Part shown: one piece after another, positions 26,218 through 34,279 of the stretch
How the letters are laid out: every line of letters starts with the position of its first letter
Numbering within the stretch: position 1 is the stretch's first letter
Source: Prolixibacteraceae bacterium
GTDB taxonomy: Bacteria; Bacteroidota; Bacteroidia; Bacteroidales; Prolixibacteraceae
Reading direction: 5' to 3'
Length of the DNA: 64,000 nt
Assembly (NCBI GenBank): GCA_003506435.1
Contig: DOAQ01000036.1
Location: 248,001-312,000, forward strand
Notes under the pieces: generated by a model
Told to the model about the DNA's origin: nothing
What the model saw: only the letters and a program-made list of their open reading frames with translations
The model's database searches: none
Position numbers and translations under genes: made by a program

Positions 26218-27000
26218 ATGAGTATAAGGAATAAAATTAGCAAGTCAAGATTGTTATATACCTTTTTGATTTTAAGTCTGATCAGTTTTAGTTGCAAAGA
26301 ACAGGAGGATGTCGCAGAAAAATTTAAGGTGTACACTATAGGTGATTCAACGATGGCAAATAAAAGTGCTAATCGGTTTCCCGAAACTGGATGGGGACAG
26401 GTACTTTCCAGTTATTTTGAAAGTAGAGTTGTGGTGGAAAATCATGCAATAAATGGAAGAAGTACGAAAAGCTTTATAAACGAAGGCAGATGGAAAAAAA
26501 TAGTGGATAGTCTTTCTGTTGGAGATTATGTCTTTATTCAGTTTGGCCATAATGATGAAAAGAGTTATGATACAACAGTATATGCTGCTCCGTATGGACT
26601 TTATAAAAGTAATCTTGAAAAATTCGTAAACGAAACCCGGGCAAAAAAGGCTATTCCAATTTTATTTACACCTATTCCAAGGCGAATATTTAAAAATGGG
26701 AAATTATCAGAAACACATGGAGAGTATCCGAAAGTAGTTCAACTGGTAAGCCAGGAGATGGAGGTTGTACTTGTTGATTTAAATCAATTGGCAACAGATT
26801 ACATAAATAATTTGGGAGAGGAACCTTCGAAAGAAATTTATTTGTGGGTGGATCCTTGTGCGAATTATCCCAATGGAAATCAGGATAATTCACATTTGTC
26901 AGAAAAAGGGGCTCATCAGTTTGCCAGTCTTGCTGTAACCGATCTAAAAAGAAAGGTTCCCTTTTTGGCTCGCTATATAATTAAAGAAAACGAAAAATAA
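26218..27000 (+). CDS. SGNH esterase, rhamnogalacturonan-acetylesterase-like (CE12 type)
   Basis: The 260-residue protein has a signal peptide with a possible lipobox (ISFSC) and the SGNH blocks: YTIGDSTMANK (nucleophile Ser44), the Gly in NGRSTKSF, QFGHND (Asn112) and DNSHLSEKG (Asp223, His226). This is the layout of carbohydrate esterase family 12, whose members remove acetyl groups from rhamnogalacturonan and other glycans. It should deacetylate the locus 1 glycan outside the cytoplasm. The insertion with WVDPCANYPNGNQ before the DxxH block is typical of the family. It lies 37 bp after the propeller gene. Confidence 0.88.
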   Translation: MSIRNKISKSRLLYTFLILSLISFSCKEQEDVAEKFKVYTIGDSTMANKSANRFPETGWGQVLSSYFESRVVVENHAINGRSTKSFINEGRWKKIVDSLSVGDYVFIQFGHNDEKSYDTTVYAAPYGLYKSNLEKFVNETRAKKAIPILFTPIPRRIFKNGKLSETHGEYPKVVQLVSQEMEVVLVDLNQLATDYINNLGEEPSKEIYLWVDPCANYPNGNQDNSHLSEKGAHQFASLAVTDLKRKVPFLARYIIKENEK

Positions 27001-27024
27001 ATGAACAACTCATAAATATCACAA

Positions 27025-28311
27025 ATGGATCGTAGAAATTGCATTAGAAATCTCACCTTACTATCGGGAGGCATAGTCTTTTCTCAAAGTTTTTTCGGAC
27101 AAACATCTTTGATTCAAAAAAAGAGGAAAACCATTTTATTGTGTACCGGCATTCAGTATGCCAATATGGGAGATCACGGACATGTTACCGGGATTTTGAA
27201 TTTGCTGACCATGTATTTGCCTGAAGCCCGGATTGTCCTTTGGCCCAAGATTGATCTTCCCGAGTTTGATGAGTTAATTTCAGCGAATTGGCCGGACGTC
27301 CGGATTATTCATTCGAAATTAGCCGACGGGAAGCCAGTTGATGAAGAAATCGGAAAAGTGGCAAAACAAGTTGATTTTGTTATCGGTGGGCATGGCGAAG
27401 AAACAGAAGTAAGTTGGGTTGCAAAGAATTTTAATAAGCCATACGGGATCTTCGGGGTCACAGTGGGCGCTCCTCCCGAGGGAACAAGAAAAGAGTTTAT
27501 TGATAGTGCATCCTTCTATTTTACACGGGAAACAGCATCTCTTGAAAATCTAAAAAAAGCTGGGGTCAGGTGTCCGGTAACTGACTTTGTTCCTGATGCA
27601 ACTTTTGGTTCTAATGTGCAGGATGAACAAAAGTCTTCTGTATTTATGCGGAAAAATGAATTGAAGTATAAGAAATTCCTTTGTGTGGTCCCCCGTCTTC
27701 GGGTAACTCCCTATTACCGGATTGCACCGGAACTCCGATACGACCCTTCTCCCTGGAGCGATGAGAGGGTGAGAGAAGTTGATCAATTAAACAACAAACA
27801 CAAAGAAGAAGATCACGCCAAAGCCCGGGCGGCAATGATTGCATGGGTGAGACAGACTGGTTACCCTGTACTTTTATGTCCTGAGATGATTCATAACATG
27901 GATATTTTCGACGAATTGTTATTAAATCCCTTGCCGGATGATGTCAAAAAGAATGTGATTAAAAAGGAACACTTCTGGCGGATTGACGAAGCAACAACAG
28001 TTTACAAGAATGCAACGGCGGTGATCAGCCTGGAATGCCATTCTCCCATTATCGCCTATACACAGGGAACCCCGGCCTTTTATTTGCGTCAGCCGGAAGA
28101 TACCATCAAGGGGCAGATGTATTATGATATTGGTCTTCCCAAATGGGTTTTTGAGATCGAAAAGGCTACGGGAAGCGATGTTGCCATCAGGCTTATGGAT
28201 TTAATTAATGATCACCAGACGGCAACAAGTCGTTTATCGTTCGCAATGAATTATGTCCGGGAAAAGCAGAAGGAAGCAATGATGAAAATAAGGAAAACAA
28301 TGGGCCTTTAG
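27025..28311 (+). CDS. Secreted polysaccharide pyruvyl transferase-fold protein
   Basis: The 428-residue protein begins with a signal-like segment (MDRRNCIRNLTLLSGGIVFSQ; the RR pair is weakly Tat-like). The rest matches the polysaccharide pyruvyl transferase (PF04230) layout: NMGDHGHVTGILNLL near the start, VIGGHGEETEV, YGIFGVTVGAPPEGT, YFTRETASLENLKKAGV, FVPDATFG, VLLCPEM and VISLECHSPIIAYTQGTPAFYL at the end. Family members add pyruvate ketals from PEP, a cytoplasmic donor, so an exported copy at the end of a degradation locus is odd. It may bind or process a glycan differently. It lies 24 bp after the esterase gene and ends locus 1. Confidence 0.75.
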   Translation: MDRRNCIRNLTLLSGGIVFSQSFFGQTSLIQKKRKTILLCTGIQYANMGDHGHVTGILNLLTMYLPEARIVLWPKIDLPEFDELISANWPDVRIIHSKLADGKPVDEEIGKVAKQVDFVIGGHGEETEVSWVAKNFNKPYGIFGVTVGAPPEGTRKEFIDSASFYFTRETASLENLKKAGVRCPVTDFVPDATFGSNVQDEQKSSVFMRKNELKYKKFLCVVPRLRVTPYYRIAPELRYDPSPWSDERVREVDQLNNKHKEEDHAKARAAMIAWVRQTGYPVLLCPEMIHNMDIFDELLLNPLPDDVKKNVIKKEHFWRIDEATTVYKNATAVISLECHSPIIAYTQGTPAFYLRQPEDTIKGQMYYDIGLPKWVFEIEKATGSDVAIRLMDLINDHQTATSRLSFAMNYVREKQKEAMMKIRKTMGL

Positions 28312-28333
28312 GTCTTGTAACCCTCAGAAATTT

Positions 28334-28567
28334 TCATCTTCTATTCTTTTCCCTGAACTCGGATGGTGTAAACCCGGTTTTTTGCCTGAACAACCTAAAA
28401 AAGTAGTCGGTAGATTCAAAACCCAGTTCGTGGGCCAGTTCTTTGAATGATTGGTTGGTTGTGATTAATAAATCCTTCGCTTTATTTATTCGTAACTGGA
28501 TTTGGTATTGGGCGGGCGAAACACCGGTGTATTCCTTGAATTTTTTCCTAGGTGATTGGAAATTCAT
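28334..28567 (-). pseudogene. Truncated AraC regulator copy (3' end of the gene only)
   Basis: The frame encodes 77 residues, of which about 70 are identical to the DNA-binding end of the complete AraC protein at 29862-30752. The DNA repeats over 213 bp without gaps (28336-28548 with 29864-30076); by eye there are four mismatches, all at synonymous third positions. Upstream of the shared part homology ends, apart from a possible short match suggesting an internal deletion between TTCC repeats. The cupin domain and first HTH helix are missing, so it is probably inactive. Confidence 0.85.
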
Positions 28568-28601
28568 TCTGAACGGATTTTATAATTCGGAGATATTTTT
28601 T

Positions 28602-28642
28602 ATTTTTACAAATTGAAAATTGAATTTTCGATTTGTAAAAAT
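28602..28642. promoter_or_regulatory. Near-perfect palindrome overlapping the ATPase start codon
   Basis: A 19-bp inverted repeat with one mismatch (28602-28620 and 28624-28642) surrounds a 3-bp centre. The right arm runs into the ATG at 28641. It looks like an operator, and its place over the start suggests repression of the DUF4143 ATPase gene; alternatively it is an RNA hairpin hiding the start. Confidence 0.7.
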
Positions 28643-29795
28643 GATTGATAGAAAAATAGAAAGTATTATACGGGAAATGTCAACCCATTTTCCGGTTATC
28701 AGTCTGGTAGGCCCCAGGCAATCGGGAAAAACAACACTGGTAAAAAAAATATTTCAGGATTACCAATACATTAATCTTGAAAATACCCAAAACAGACGAT
28801 ATGCACTTGAAGACCCGCAAGGATTTATAAAACAGTATCATCAACGTGTCATTATTGATGAAGCGCAATATGTCCCCGAACTTTTTAGTTACATACAGGA
28901 AAATGTGGATGAAAACCGTGTAAATGGCAACTTCGTTCTAACAGGTTCCCAAAATTTTTTGATGTCCCAAAATATTTCACAAAGCCTGGCTGGCCGTACT
29001 GCTGTTTTTACGTTGCACCCGTTTAGTTACCAGGAAATAAAAGATACGGATTATCAGGTTGATGAATTGGATGAACTTTTATTCAAGGGCTTTTATCCAG
29101 GAGTTTACAACGAGAATCTTAATCCGGGCTACTGGTATCCAAGTTACCTGAGTACTTACCTTGAAAGGGATGTAAGGAATATTAAAAATGTAACCAGCCT
29201 GTCGGATTTTCAGCGTTTTCTTCGGATTTGTGCTTCCCGTACCGGACAAGTCGTAAATTTCAGTAGTCTTGCTGTTGAAATCGGAGTTTCTCATCCGACT
29301 GTAAAAGCATGGCTGTCTGTTTTAGAGAGCAGTCACGTCATTTATTTATTGCCGCCCTATTACAAAAATTATAATAAAAGACTGGTAAAATCACCCAAGT
29401 TATATTTTCTTGATACTGGTTTGGTTTGTTCGTTACTTGGAATAAATGATAAAAATCAACTGAATAACCATTTTATGAAAGGACCGCTTTTTGAAACTTT
29501 TGTAATTTCGGAATTAATAAAAGACAGGGCTAACAGATTTCAGCCGGTAAACCTTTATTATTGGCGTGATAATGTTGGAAATGAAATTGACTGTATCCAG
29601 GAAGAAGGAAATTCCCTGAAAATTATCGAAATAAAATCAGGGGCTACTATAAATCAGGCATATTTTAAGGTATTTCGGTATTTCGACAAAATAGATGTTA
29701 TGCCTGATAAAAATTATAATGTGATTTACGGGGGAGACCATATTCAGAGCCGGACAAATATTACCATCAGGGGATGGAAAAATATGTTGGATTGA
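28641..29795 (+). CDS. AAA ATPase with DUF4143 C-terminal domain
   Basis: The 384-residue protein has a Walker A loop GPRQSGKTT (residues 24-32), Walker B VIIDEAQ (Asp73, Glu74), a sensor motif in FVLTGSQNFLM and the DUF4143 domain in the C-terminal half (YLERDVRNIKN, FLRICASRTGQVVNFSSLA, LYFLDTGLVCSLLGI, YYWRDNVGNEIDCIQ, IEIKSG). The last part resembles a PD-(D/E)xK nuclease-like core. Such single-gene ATPases are common in Bacteroidota and often poorly conserved in position; their function is unsettled. I use the ATG at 28641. It lies between a partial and a full araC copy, so it looks like an insertion or rearrangement product. Confidence 0.88.
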   Translation: MIDRKIESIIREMSTHFPVISLVGPRQSGKTTLVKKIFQDYQYINLENTQNRRYALEDPQGFIKQYHQRVIIDEAQYVPELFSYIQENVDENRVNGNFVLTGSQNFLMSQNISQSLAGRTAVFTLHPFSYQEIKDTDYQVDELDELLFKGFYPGVYNENLNPGYWYPSYLSTYLERDVRNIKNVTSLSDFQRFLRICASRTGQVVNFSSLAVEIGVSHPTVKAWLSVLESSHVIYLLPPYYKNYNKRLVKSPKLYFLDTGLVCSLLGINDKNQLNNHFMKGPLFETFVISELIKDRANRFQPVNLYYWRDNVGNEIDCIQEEGNSLKIIEIKSGATINQAYFKVFRYFDKIDVMPDKNYNVIYGGDHIQSRTNITIRGWKNMLD

Positions 29796-29861
29796 ACACG
29801 CTTGTTTTTTGATGACAAAATCAGTACATCGCTTTAGCGACTGGTTATCCTTCCTGCGGTT

Positions 29862-30752
29862 TTATCTTCTGTTTTTTTCCCTGAACTCGGATGGTGTAAA
29901 CCCGGTTTTTTGCCTGAACAACCTGAAAAAGTAGTCGGTAGATTCAAAGCCCAGTTCGTGGGCCAGTTCTTTGAATGATTGGTTGGTTGTGATTAATAAA
30001 TCCTTCGCTTTATTTATTCGTAACTGGATTTGGTATTGGGCGGGCGAAACACCGGTGTATTCCTTGAATTTTTTCCGAAACAGGGAATAACCCATCCCAA
30101 CATTTTTGGCAATTTCTTCCTGGGTAATTGGAAGGTGCAGGTTTTCCAGTATCATTAATTTGGCTTGCCTGATTTGCGTTTCAATGGCCTTTCCTTCAAA
30201 TGGATGATATTTTTTTGAAGCAAAAATTTGACCCAGTATTTGAACGATATTGCCCGAAGCAATATATTGAAATCCGGGCTTTTCTTCTTTCAGTAAATTA
30301 ATAACCTGCAAATAGTTCCGGGCAATATTTTCCTGAATTCCAACCGTAATTACGGGGCTTTCAGGGTTGAGAAATTCTTTTGACCGGTAATGATTTATCA
30401 AATCGCCATTGAATTCCACCCAGTATTCGTCCCATCCGGAGTCGCTGTCTGGTTTGAAACGGTGCCAGATACCGGGGAAAAGGATAAATATATCACCTGC
30501 ATTAATTCTGCGAGTACCTGCTATTTCCGATTCAAAAACACCTTTGCCTTTGGTGATATACAAAACCTGGTAGTCTGATAATCTTCTTCCGACCGACCAG
30601 TGAAAATAATGATGGGAAGGGTCGCCAACGAGGGGATATTCGGTTTGTTTATCAACCACAATGTGTCCTGCCCCTGTGAGGTACATACCCCAACGTTTGT
30701 CTTCTTCACCAACAGTCAGGTATTTATAAAATTTTTTATCCACAGATGTCAT
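29862..30752 (-). CDS. AraC-family transcriptional regulator
   Basis: The 296-residue protein has an N-terminal cupin sugar-sensing domain (about 30-165: YQVLYITKGKGVFES, INAGDIFILFPGIWHRFKPD) and a C-terminal pair of HTH motifs (about 195-294: ITQEEIAKNVGMGYSLFRKKFKEYTGVSP and QSFKELAHELGFESTDYFFRLFRQKTG). It is transcribed away from the GH36 alpha-galactosidase gene with a 193-bp shared upstream region containing a perfect inverted repeat. It probably senses a sugar and activates the 30946-39268 cluster. Its 3' end is duplicated at 28336-28548. Confidence 0.93.
   Translation of the reverse strand: MTSVDKKFYKYLTVGEEDKRWGMYLTGAGHIVVDKQTEYPLVGDPSHHYFHWSVGRRLSDYQVLYITKGKGVFESEIAGTRRINAGDIFILFPGIWHRFKPDSDSGWDEYWVEFNGDLINHYRSKEFLNPESPVITVGIQENIARNYLQVINLLKEEKPGFQYIASGNIVQILGQIFASKKYHPFEGKAIETQIRQAKLMILENLHLPITQEEIAKNVGMGYSLFRKKFKEYTGVSPAQYQIQLRINKAKDLLITTNQSFKELAHELGFESTDYFFRLFRQKTGFTPSEFREKNRR
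29864..30076. repeat. Direct 213-bp duplication, right copy (left copy 28336-28548)
   Basis: The two copies align without gaps with four mismatches by eye and lie in the same orientation 1.5 kb apart, on either side of the DUF4143 ATPase gene. This copy is the 3' end of the intact araC gene. Confidence 0.85.
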
Positions 30753-30800
30753 TTTATTCAGTATTTATATCATTTTGTGCGTGATATTTTTTAAACTTCA

Positions 30801-30843
30801 ATATACTTTTATGCAAATTATCGCTTCATTTCCAAAAGTATAT
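30801..30843. promoter_or_regulatory. Inverted repeat in the araC / GH36 divergent region
   Basis: atatactttt (30801-30810) and aaaagtatat (30834-30843) form a perfect 10-bp inverted repeat with a 23-bp spacer, in the shared upstream region of a regulator and its likely target. This is a good candidate operator for the AraC protein. Confidence 0.5.
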
Positions 30844-30945
30844 AATGATTTCATCGCAGCAAAGAAGCAACATAAAAGTTTCAGAAAAAATGTTTTCAGG
30901 AATATCAGTTTATTGCTAATTGTAATGAACAAGAAAAACTAAACA

Positions 30946-33204
30946 ATGAATACGAGAAGGGATTTTATACGAAAAGCGTCAATCGGGTCAGTGACTGTTT
31001 CTTCCCTGGTTGGATTGTCTGCGTTTAATGATTCGGGGTTTTCAAACAATCGTGAATTGGAAAAAGCAAAAAAAGATAACCCGGACAACGGTGAATTGGA
31101 ATTATCGGAATGGGAGATTTTGTTTGATGAAGAGAACTCAATACTTTCAATGATTATCGGTCCGGTTTCCATATCAGGCCGACTTCTTTTTGTTTCAGGA
31201 CCAGAGCAATGGCTTATCGTAAATTCGCGGGATGGAATAAAAAACCGCTTTGCTTTTATTGATCCGAAAGACAATGTTCAGGGGTATTTTGTGTTGCAAA
31301 AAAAATCAGGACAGTTACAAATTTGCTTTTATCATCGTACAGCACAGGCGTATCAGGGCATATTGTCTTTTGAAGGCAAAATAACCTTTCTTGCTGACAG
31401 TTTCGCTTGCCGGACAAGGGCACAAGAAGGTGAACGGGTTTTATCGCTTAGTTCCGGGCTCACCAACTCGTTGTTGAACGATTCCCTTTTCGCCCCGGAA
31501 AGTGATATAATTCTGCAATTGGATGCCGCAAATTTAAACCTTAAAAGCGCTGGCGCCGGTGTTTATTCGTTTCAAATGTCGGGACAAATTGGCGAATCGT
31601 CCGAAGCTGTTTTTACTGTCAATTTGGAAAAAGATTATTTCAGAAATCGCTATGTGCCTTATTATCATGCGTTGGATCGGAAGCGATGCCCCAAAGCGCC
31701 AACAGGATGGATGTCGTGGAATACCTATTTCGATAAAGCTACGGCAGAGGACAATCTTGCCGAAGCAAGGATTGGGCAAAAATATCTTCAACCTTTTGGA
31801 TGTGAATTCTGGTCAATCGAATCGTGGCAGGGAAATTCACCTCATTTGCCTGTCCGTGACTTTTTCAACATGAACCTTGAGGTGAATGAGAATAAGTTCC
31901 CAAAAGGAATGAAGCAACTGGCGGATGATATTCGTGAATTGGGATTTCGTCCCGGTTTATGGATGGCACCGTTTGGCTCAGGGAACGAAAAGTTTTACAA
32001 CGAGCATAAGAACTGGTTTTTACATGACCTCAATGGAAAACCAATTTCGTCGTGGAACGGTCGTTACACCCTTGACCCAACAGTTCCTGAAGCACTTGAG
32101 CACCTGAAAAAAATATTCGACACCGCTTCGCACGACTGGGGGTACGAGTTTTTTAAAATTGACGGAATGTCGGGCCGGAATCATGGCTATTGTGCCCATT
32201 TGTACGAACGCCCTGAAATACGGAAATGCTTTCATGACCCTTCCTGTCCAAACCCGTTTGAACGTTGCTTAAAGATGTTTCGCGAGGGTATTGGTGACGA
32301 CCGCATTTTTTTGGCTTGCCAGGGGCATTCAACAGGACCGGAGCCCCTTTATGCCGATGCATCCCGTATCGGGGCTGATATTGTTCATCCAAACGAACCT
32401 GTAAAGTGGAGTAATGTACTCAATCAGGGACGTTGCACAATCAACCAGGTATTTACACACAACATCGTAATGATTGCAGATCCTGACACATTGCTCGTCC
32501 ATGATTTGCCATTGGAAGAAGCAAGGGTTTCTGCCACCATAGTCGCCTTGCCCGGGCAATTAACTTTCTTTGGAGATAAGCTGGCCGGTTTATCCGACAG
32601 TCAGATGAAAATCTTACAACAAACCTTGCCTGTGGCAAATGTGCGCCCGGCAAGTTTGTACCCTTATTTCTCCATGTTGCCGGTATGGAACCTGCAAATT
32701 CAGAATACGTTGTTGGATGATTACAATATTGTAGCCCTATTCAATTGGGAAGATGAAGCAAAAACCATTTCGTTCTCTTCAGAAGAATTAGGTTTACAAA
32801 ATGAAGGGAAATATTTATTATTTGAATTCTGGACACAAAAAAGCTACGGCACGATTACCGAAGGTTTTGCGATGGAAATTCCCGCACACAGTGTCCGGTT
32901 GCTTGCAATGCACCATCTAAAGGATATTCCGCAATGGATCAGCAGCGACCGGCATGTCACCCAAAATGCCCTCGAACTGAAAGAATACAAATGGATAAAA
33001 GAAAGTCGGACGTTGGAAGGTAAAATCGGACTTATCAGTTCATTCCCTTTGACAATGCGCTTATACGTGCCTCCGAACTTTTCCTTGTCGGGCGCAGAAT
33101 GTAACGATGTTGAATGCGCTACCCGAAAAGAAGAAAATAACATTCTGGCGGTTACTTTCAAATCGGATAAAACAGGCGATTTTAAATTTAGAGTTAGATT
33201 TTAA
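30946..33204 (+). CDS. GH36-type alpha-galactosidase, Tat-exported
   Basis: The 752-residue enzyme starts with a twin-arginine-like signal (MNTRRDFIRKASIGSVTVSS). After an N-terminal beta domain comes the TIM barrel, beginning at PTGWMSWNTYFDK and containing FRPGLWMAPFGS. The nucleophile motif FKIDG places the catalytic Asp at 406, and SRIGADI gives a likely acid/base at Asp478. A C-terminal beta domain follows. Clan GH-D enzymes with these motifs release terminal alpha-galactose; a related alpha-sugar (for example alpha-N-acetylgalactosamine or beta-arabinose) is possible. Aldose 1-epimerase and a sugar porter follow, which supports a galactose-like product. Confidence 0.85.
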   Translation: MNTRRDFIRKASIGSVTVSSLVGLSAFNDSGFSNNRELEKAKKDNPDNGELELSEWEILFDEENSILSMIIGPVSISGRLLFVSGPEQWLIVNSRDGIKNRFAFIDPKDNVQGYFVLQKKSGQLQICFYHRTAQAYQGILSFEGKITFLADSFACRTRAQEGERVLSLSSGLTNSLLNDSLFAPESDIILQLDAANLNLKSAGAGVYSFQMSGQIGESSEAVFTVNLEKDYFRNRYVPYYHALDRKRCPKAPTGWMSWNTYFDKATAEDNLAEARIGQKYLQPFGCEFWSIESWQGNSPHLPVRDFFNMNLEVNENKFPKGMKQLADDIRELGFRPGLWMAPFGSGNEKFYNEHKNWFLHDLNGKPISSWNGRYTLDPTVPEALEHLKKIFDTASHDWGYEFFKIDGMSGRNHGYCAHLYERPEIRKCFHDPSCPNPFERCLKMFREGIGDDRIFLACQGHSTGPEPLYADASRIGADIVHPNEPVKWSNVLNQGRCTINQVFTHNIVMIADPDTLLVHDLPLEEARVSATIVALPGQLTFFGDKLAGLSDSQMKILQQTLPVANVRPASLYPYFSMLPVWNLQIQNTLLDDYNIVALFNWEDEAKTISFSSEELGLQNEGKYLLFEFWTQKSYGTITEGFAMEIPAHSVRLLAMHHLKDIPQWISSDRHVTQNALELKEYKWIKESRTLEGKIGLISSFPLTMRLYVPPNFSLSGAECNDVECATRKEENNILAVTFKSDKTGDFKFRVRF

Positions 33205-33222
33205 CAGATTAAAAAACCAAAG

Positions 33223-34233
33223 ATGCAACTATTCACCATTGAAAATAAAAATGGGATAAAAGCCTGTATTACCAATTACGGAGGACGGGTTGTAAGCCTG
33301 TTTGTTCCCGATAAAGAAGGGCGGTCGAAAGATATTGTTTTAGGCTACGATAATCTTTCTGACTACCTCAGTTCAAATGAAAAATACTATGGCGCTATAA
33401 TCGGACGCTATGGAAACAGGATTGGTAAAGCGCAGTTTTCCATTGGCGATAAAACCTATTTATTAGAAAAAAATAATGGGGAAAATTCTCTTCACGGAGG
33501 AAGTGGTGGATTTCACAATGTTTACTGGAATGTTGATCAACAGGATGAGCAAACTCTCGAACTGATATATGTTTCAAAAGATGGGGAAGAAGGCTTTCCC
33601 GGAAACTTAAGTGTGAGAGTTGTCTATTGTCTTACTGAAGACAACGAGTTGAAAATTGAATATTTTGCTACAACAGACAACCCAACCATCGTAAATCTAA
33701 CCCATCATTCATTTTTTAATTTGACAGGAAATCCTGAAAAAACAATTAACAACCATATTCTACAAATCTCTGCAAAATTTTATACACCGGTGGACGAGGG
33801 TTTGATCCCGACCGGAGAAATTGCCCTGGTTGAAGAGACTCCTTTCGATTTTAGAGAACCTGTTCCGATTGGTAAAAGAGTGGATGAAGGCCACGAACAA
33901 CTGAAATTGGGCAGGGGATATGATCACAACTGGGTGTTGGATGCATCAGGGGTGAATAAAGACATTCGTCTAGCGGCCCGGGTAGCAGACCCTGAATCAG
34001 GACGAGTGATGGAAGTTTACACGAATGAACCGGGCATCCAGTTTTACGGTGGTAACTTTCTAAATGGCAGCGATAGAGGGAAAGCAGGTATCGCCTACCC
34101 GCACCGTACTGCTTTTTGCCTCGAAACGCAGCATTTCCCGGATAGCCCGAACAGGAAAAATTTCCCATCAACGCTTTTGAACCCGGGAGAAGCGTATTAC
34201 TCTGTTTGTATATATCGATTTGATACAATGTAA
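33223..34233 (+). CDS. galM: Aldose 1-epimerase (mutarotase)
   Basis: The 336-residue enzyme interconverts the alpha and beta anomers of galactose and similar aldoses. The family motifs are present: ITNYGGRVVSLFVPD, GRYGNRIGKAQF, NSLHGG (His91), NLTHHSFFNL (His161, proposed general acid) and FCLETQHFPDSPN (Glu301, general base). There is no signal peptide, although several Bacteroidota homologues are exported. It lies 18 bp after the alpha-galactosidase gene, so it probably acts on the sugar released by that enzyme. Confidence 0.95.
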   Translation: MQLFTIENKNGIKACITNYGGRVVSLFVPDKEGRSKDIVLGYDNLSDYLSSNEKYYGAIIGRYGNRIGKAQFSIGDKTYLLEKNNGENSLHGGSGGFHNVYWNVDQQDEQTLELIYVSKDGEEGFPGNLSVRVVYCLTEDNELKIEYFATTDNPTIVNLTHHSFFNLTGNPEKTINNHILQISAKFYTPVDEGLIPTGEIALVEETPFDFREPVPIGKRVDEGHEQLKLGRGYDHNWVLDASGVNKDIRLAARVADPESGRVMEVYTNEPGIQFYGGNFLNGSDRGKAGIAYPHRTAFCLETQHFPDSPNRKNFPSTLLNPGEAYYSVCIYRFDTM

Positions 34234-34279
34234 CGGATAAACTATTCGAAAAAAACCATAAACAATCAATCACTATTTC

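Noticed and set aside
28620..29795. Insertion sequence or transposon around the DUF4143 gene
   Set aside because: There is no transposase and the flanking direct repeat is part of araC coding sequence, far longer than a target-site duplication.
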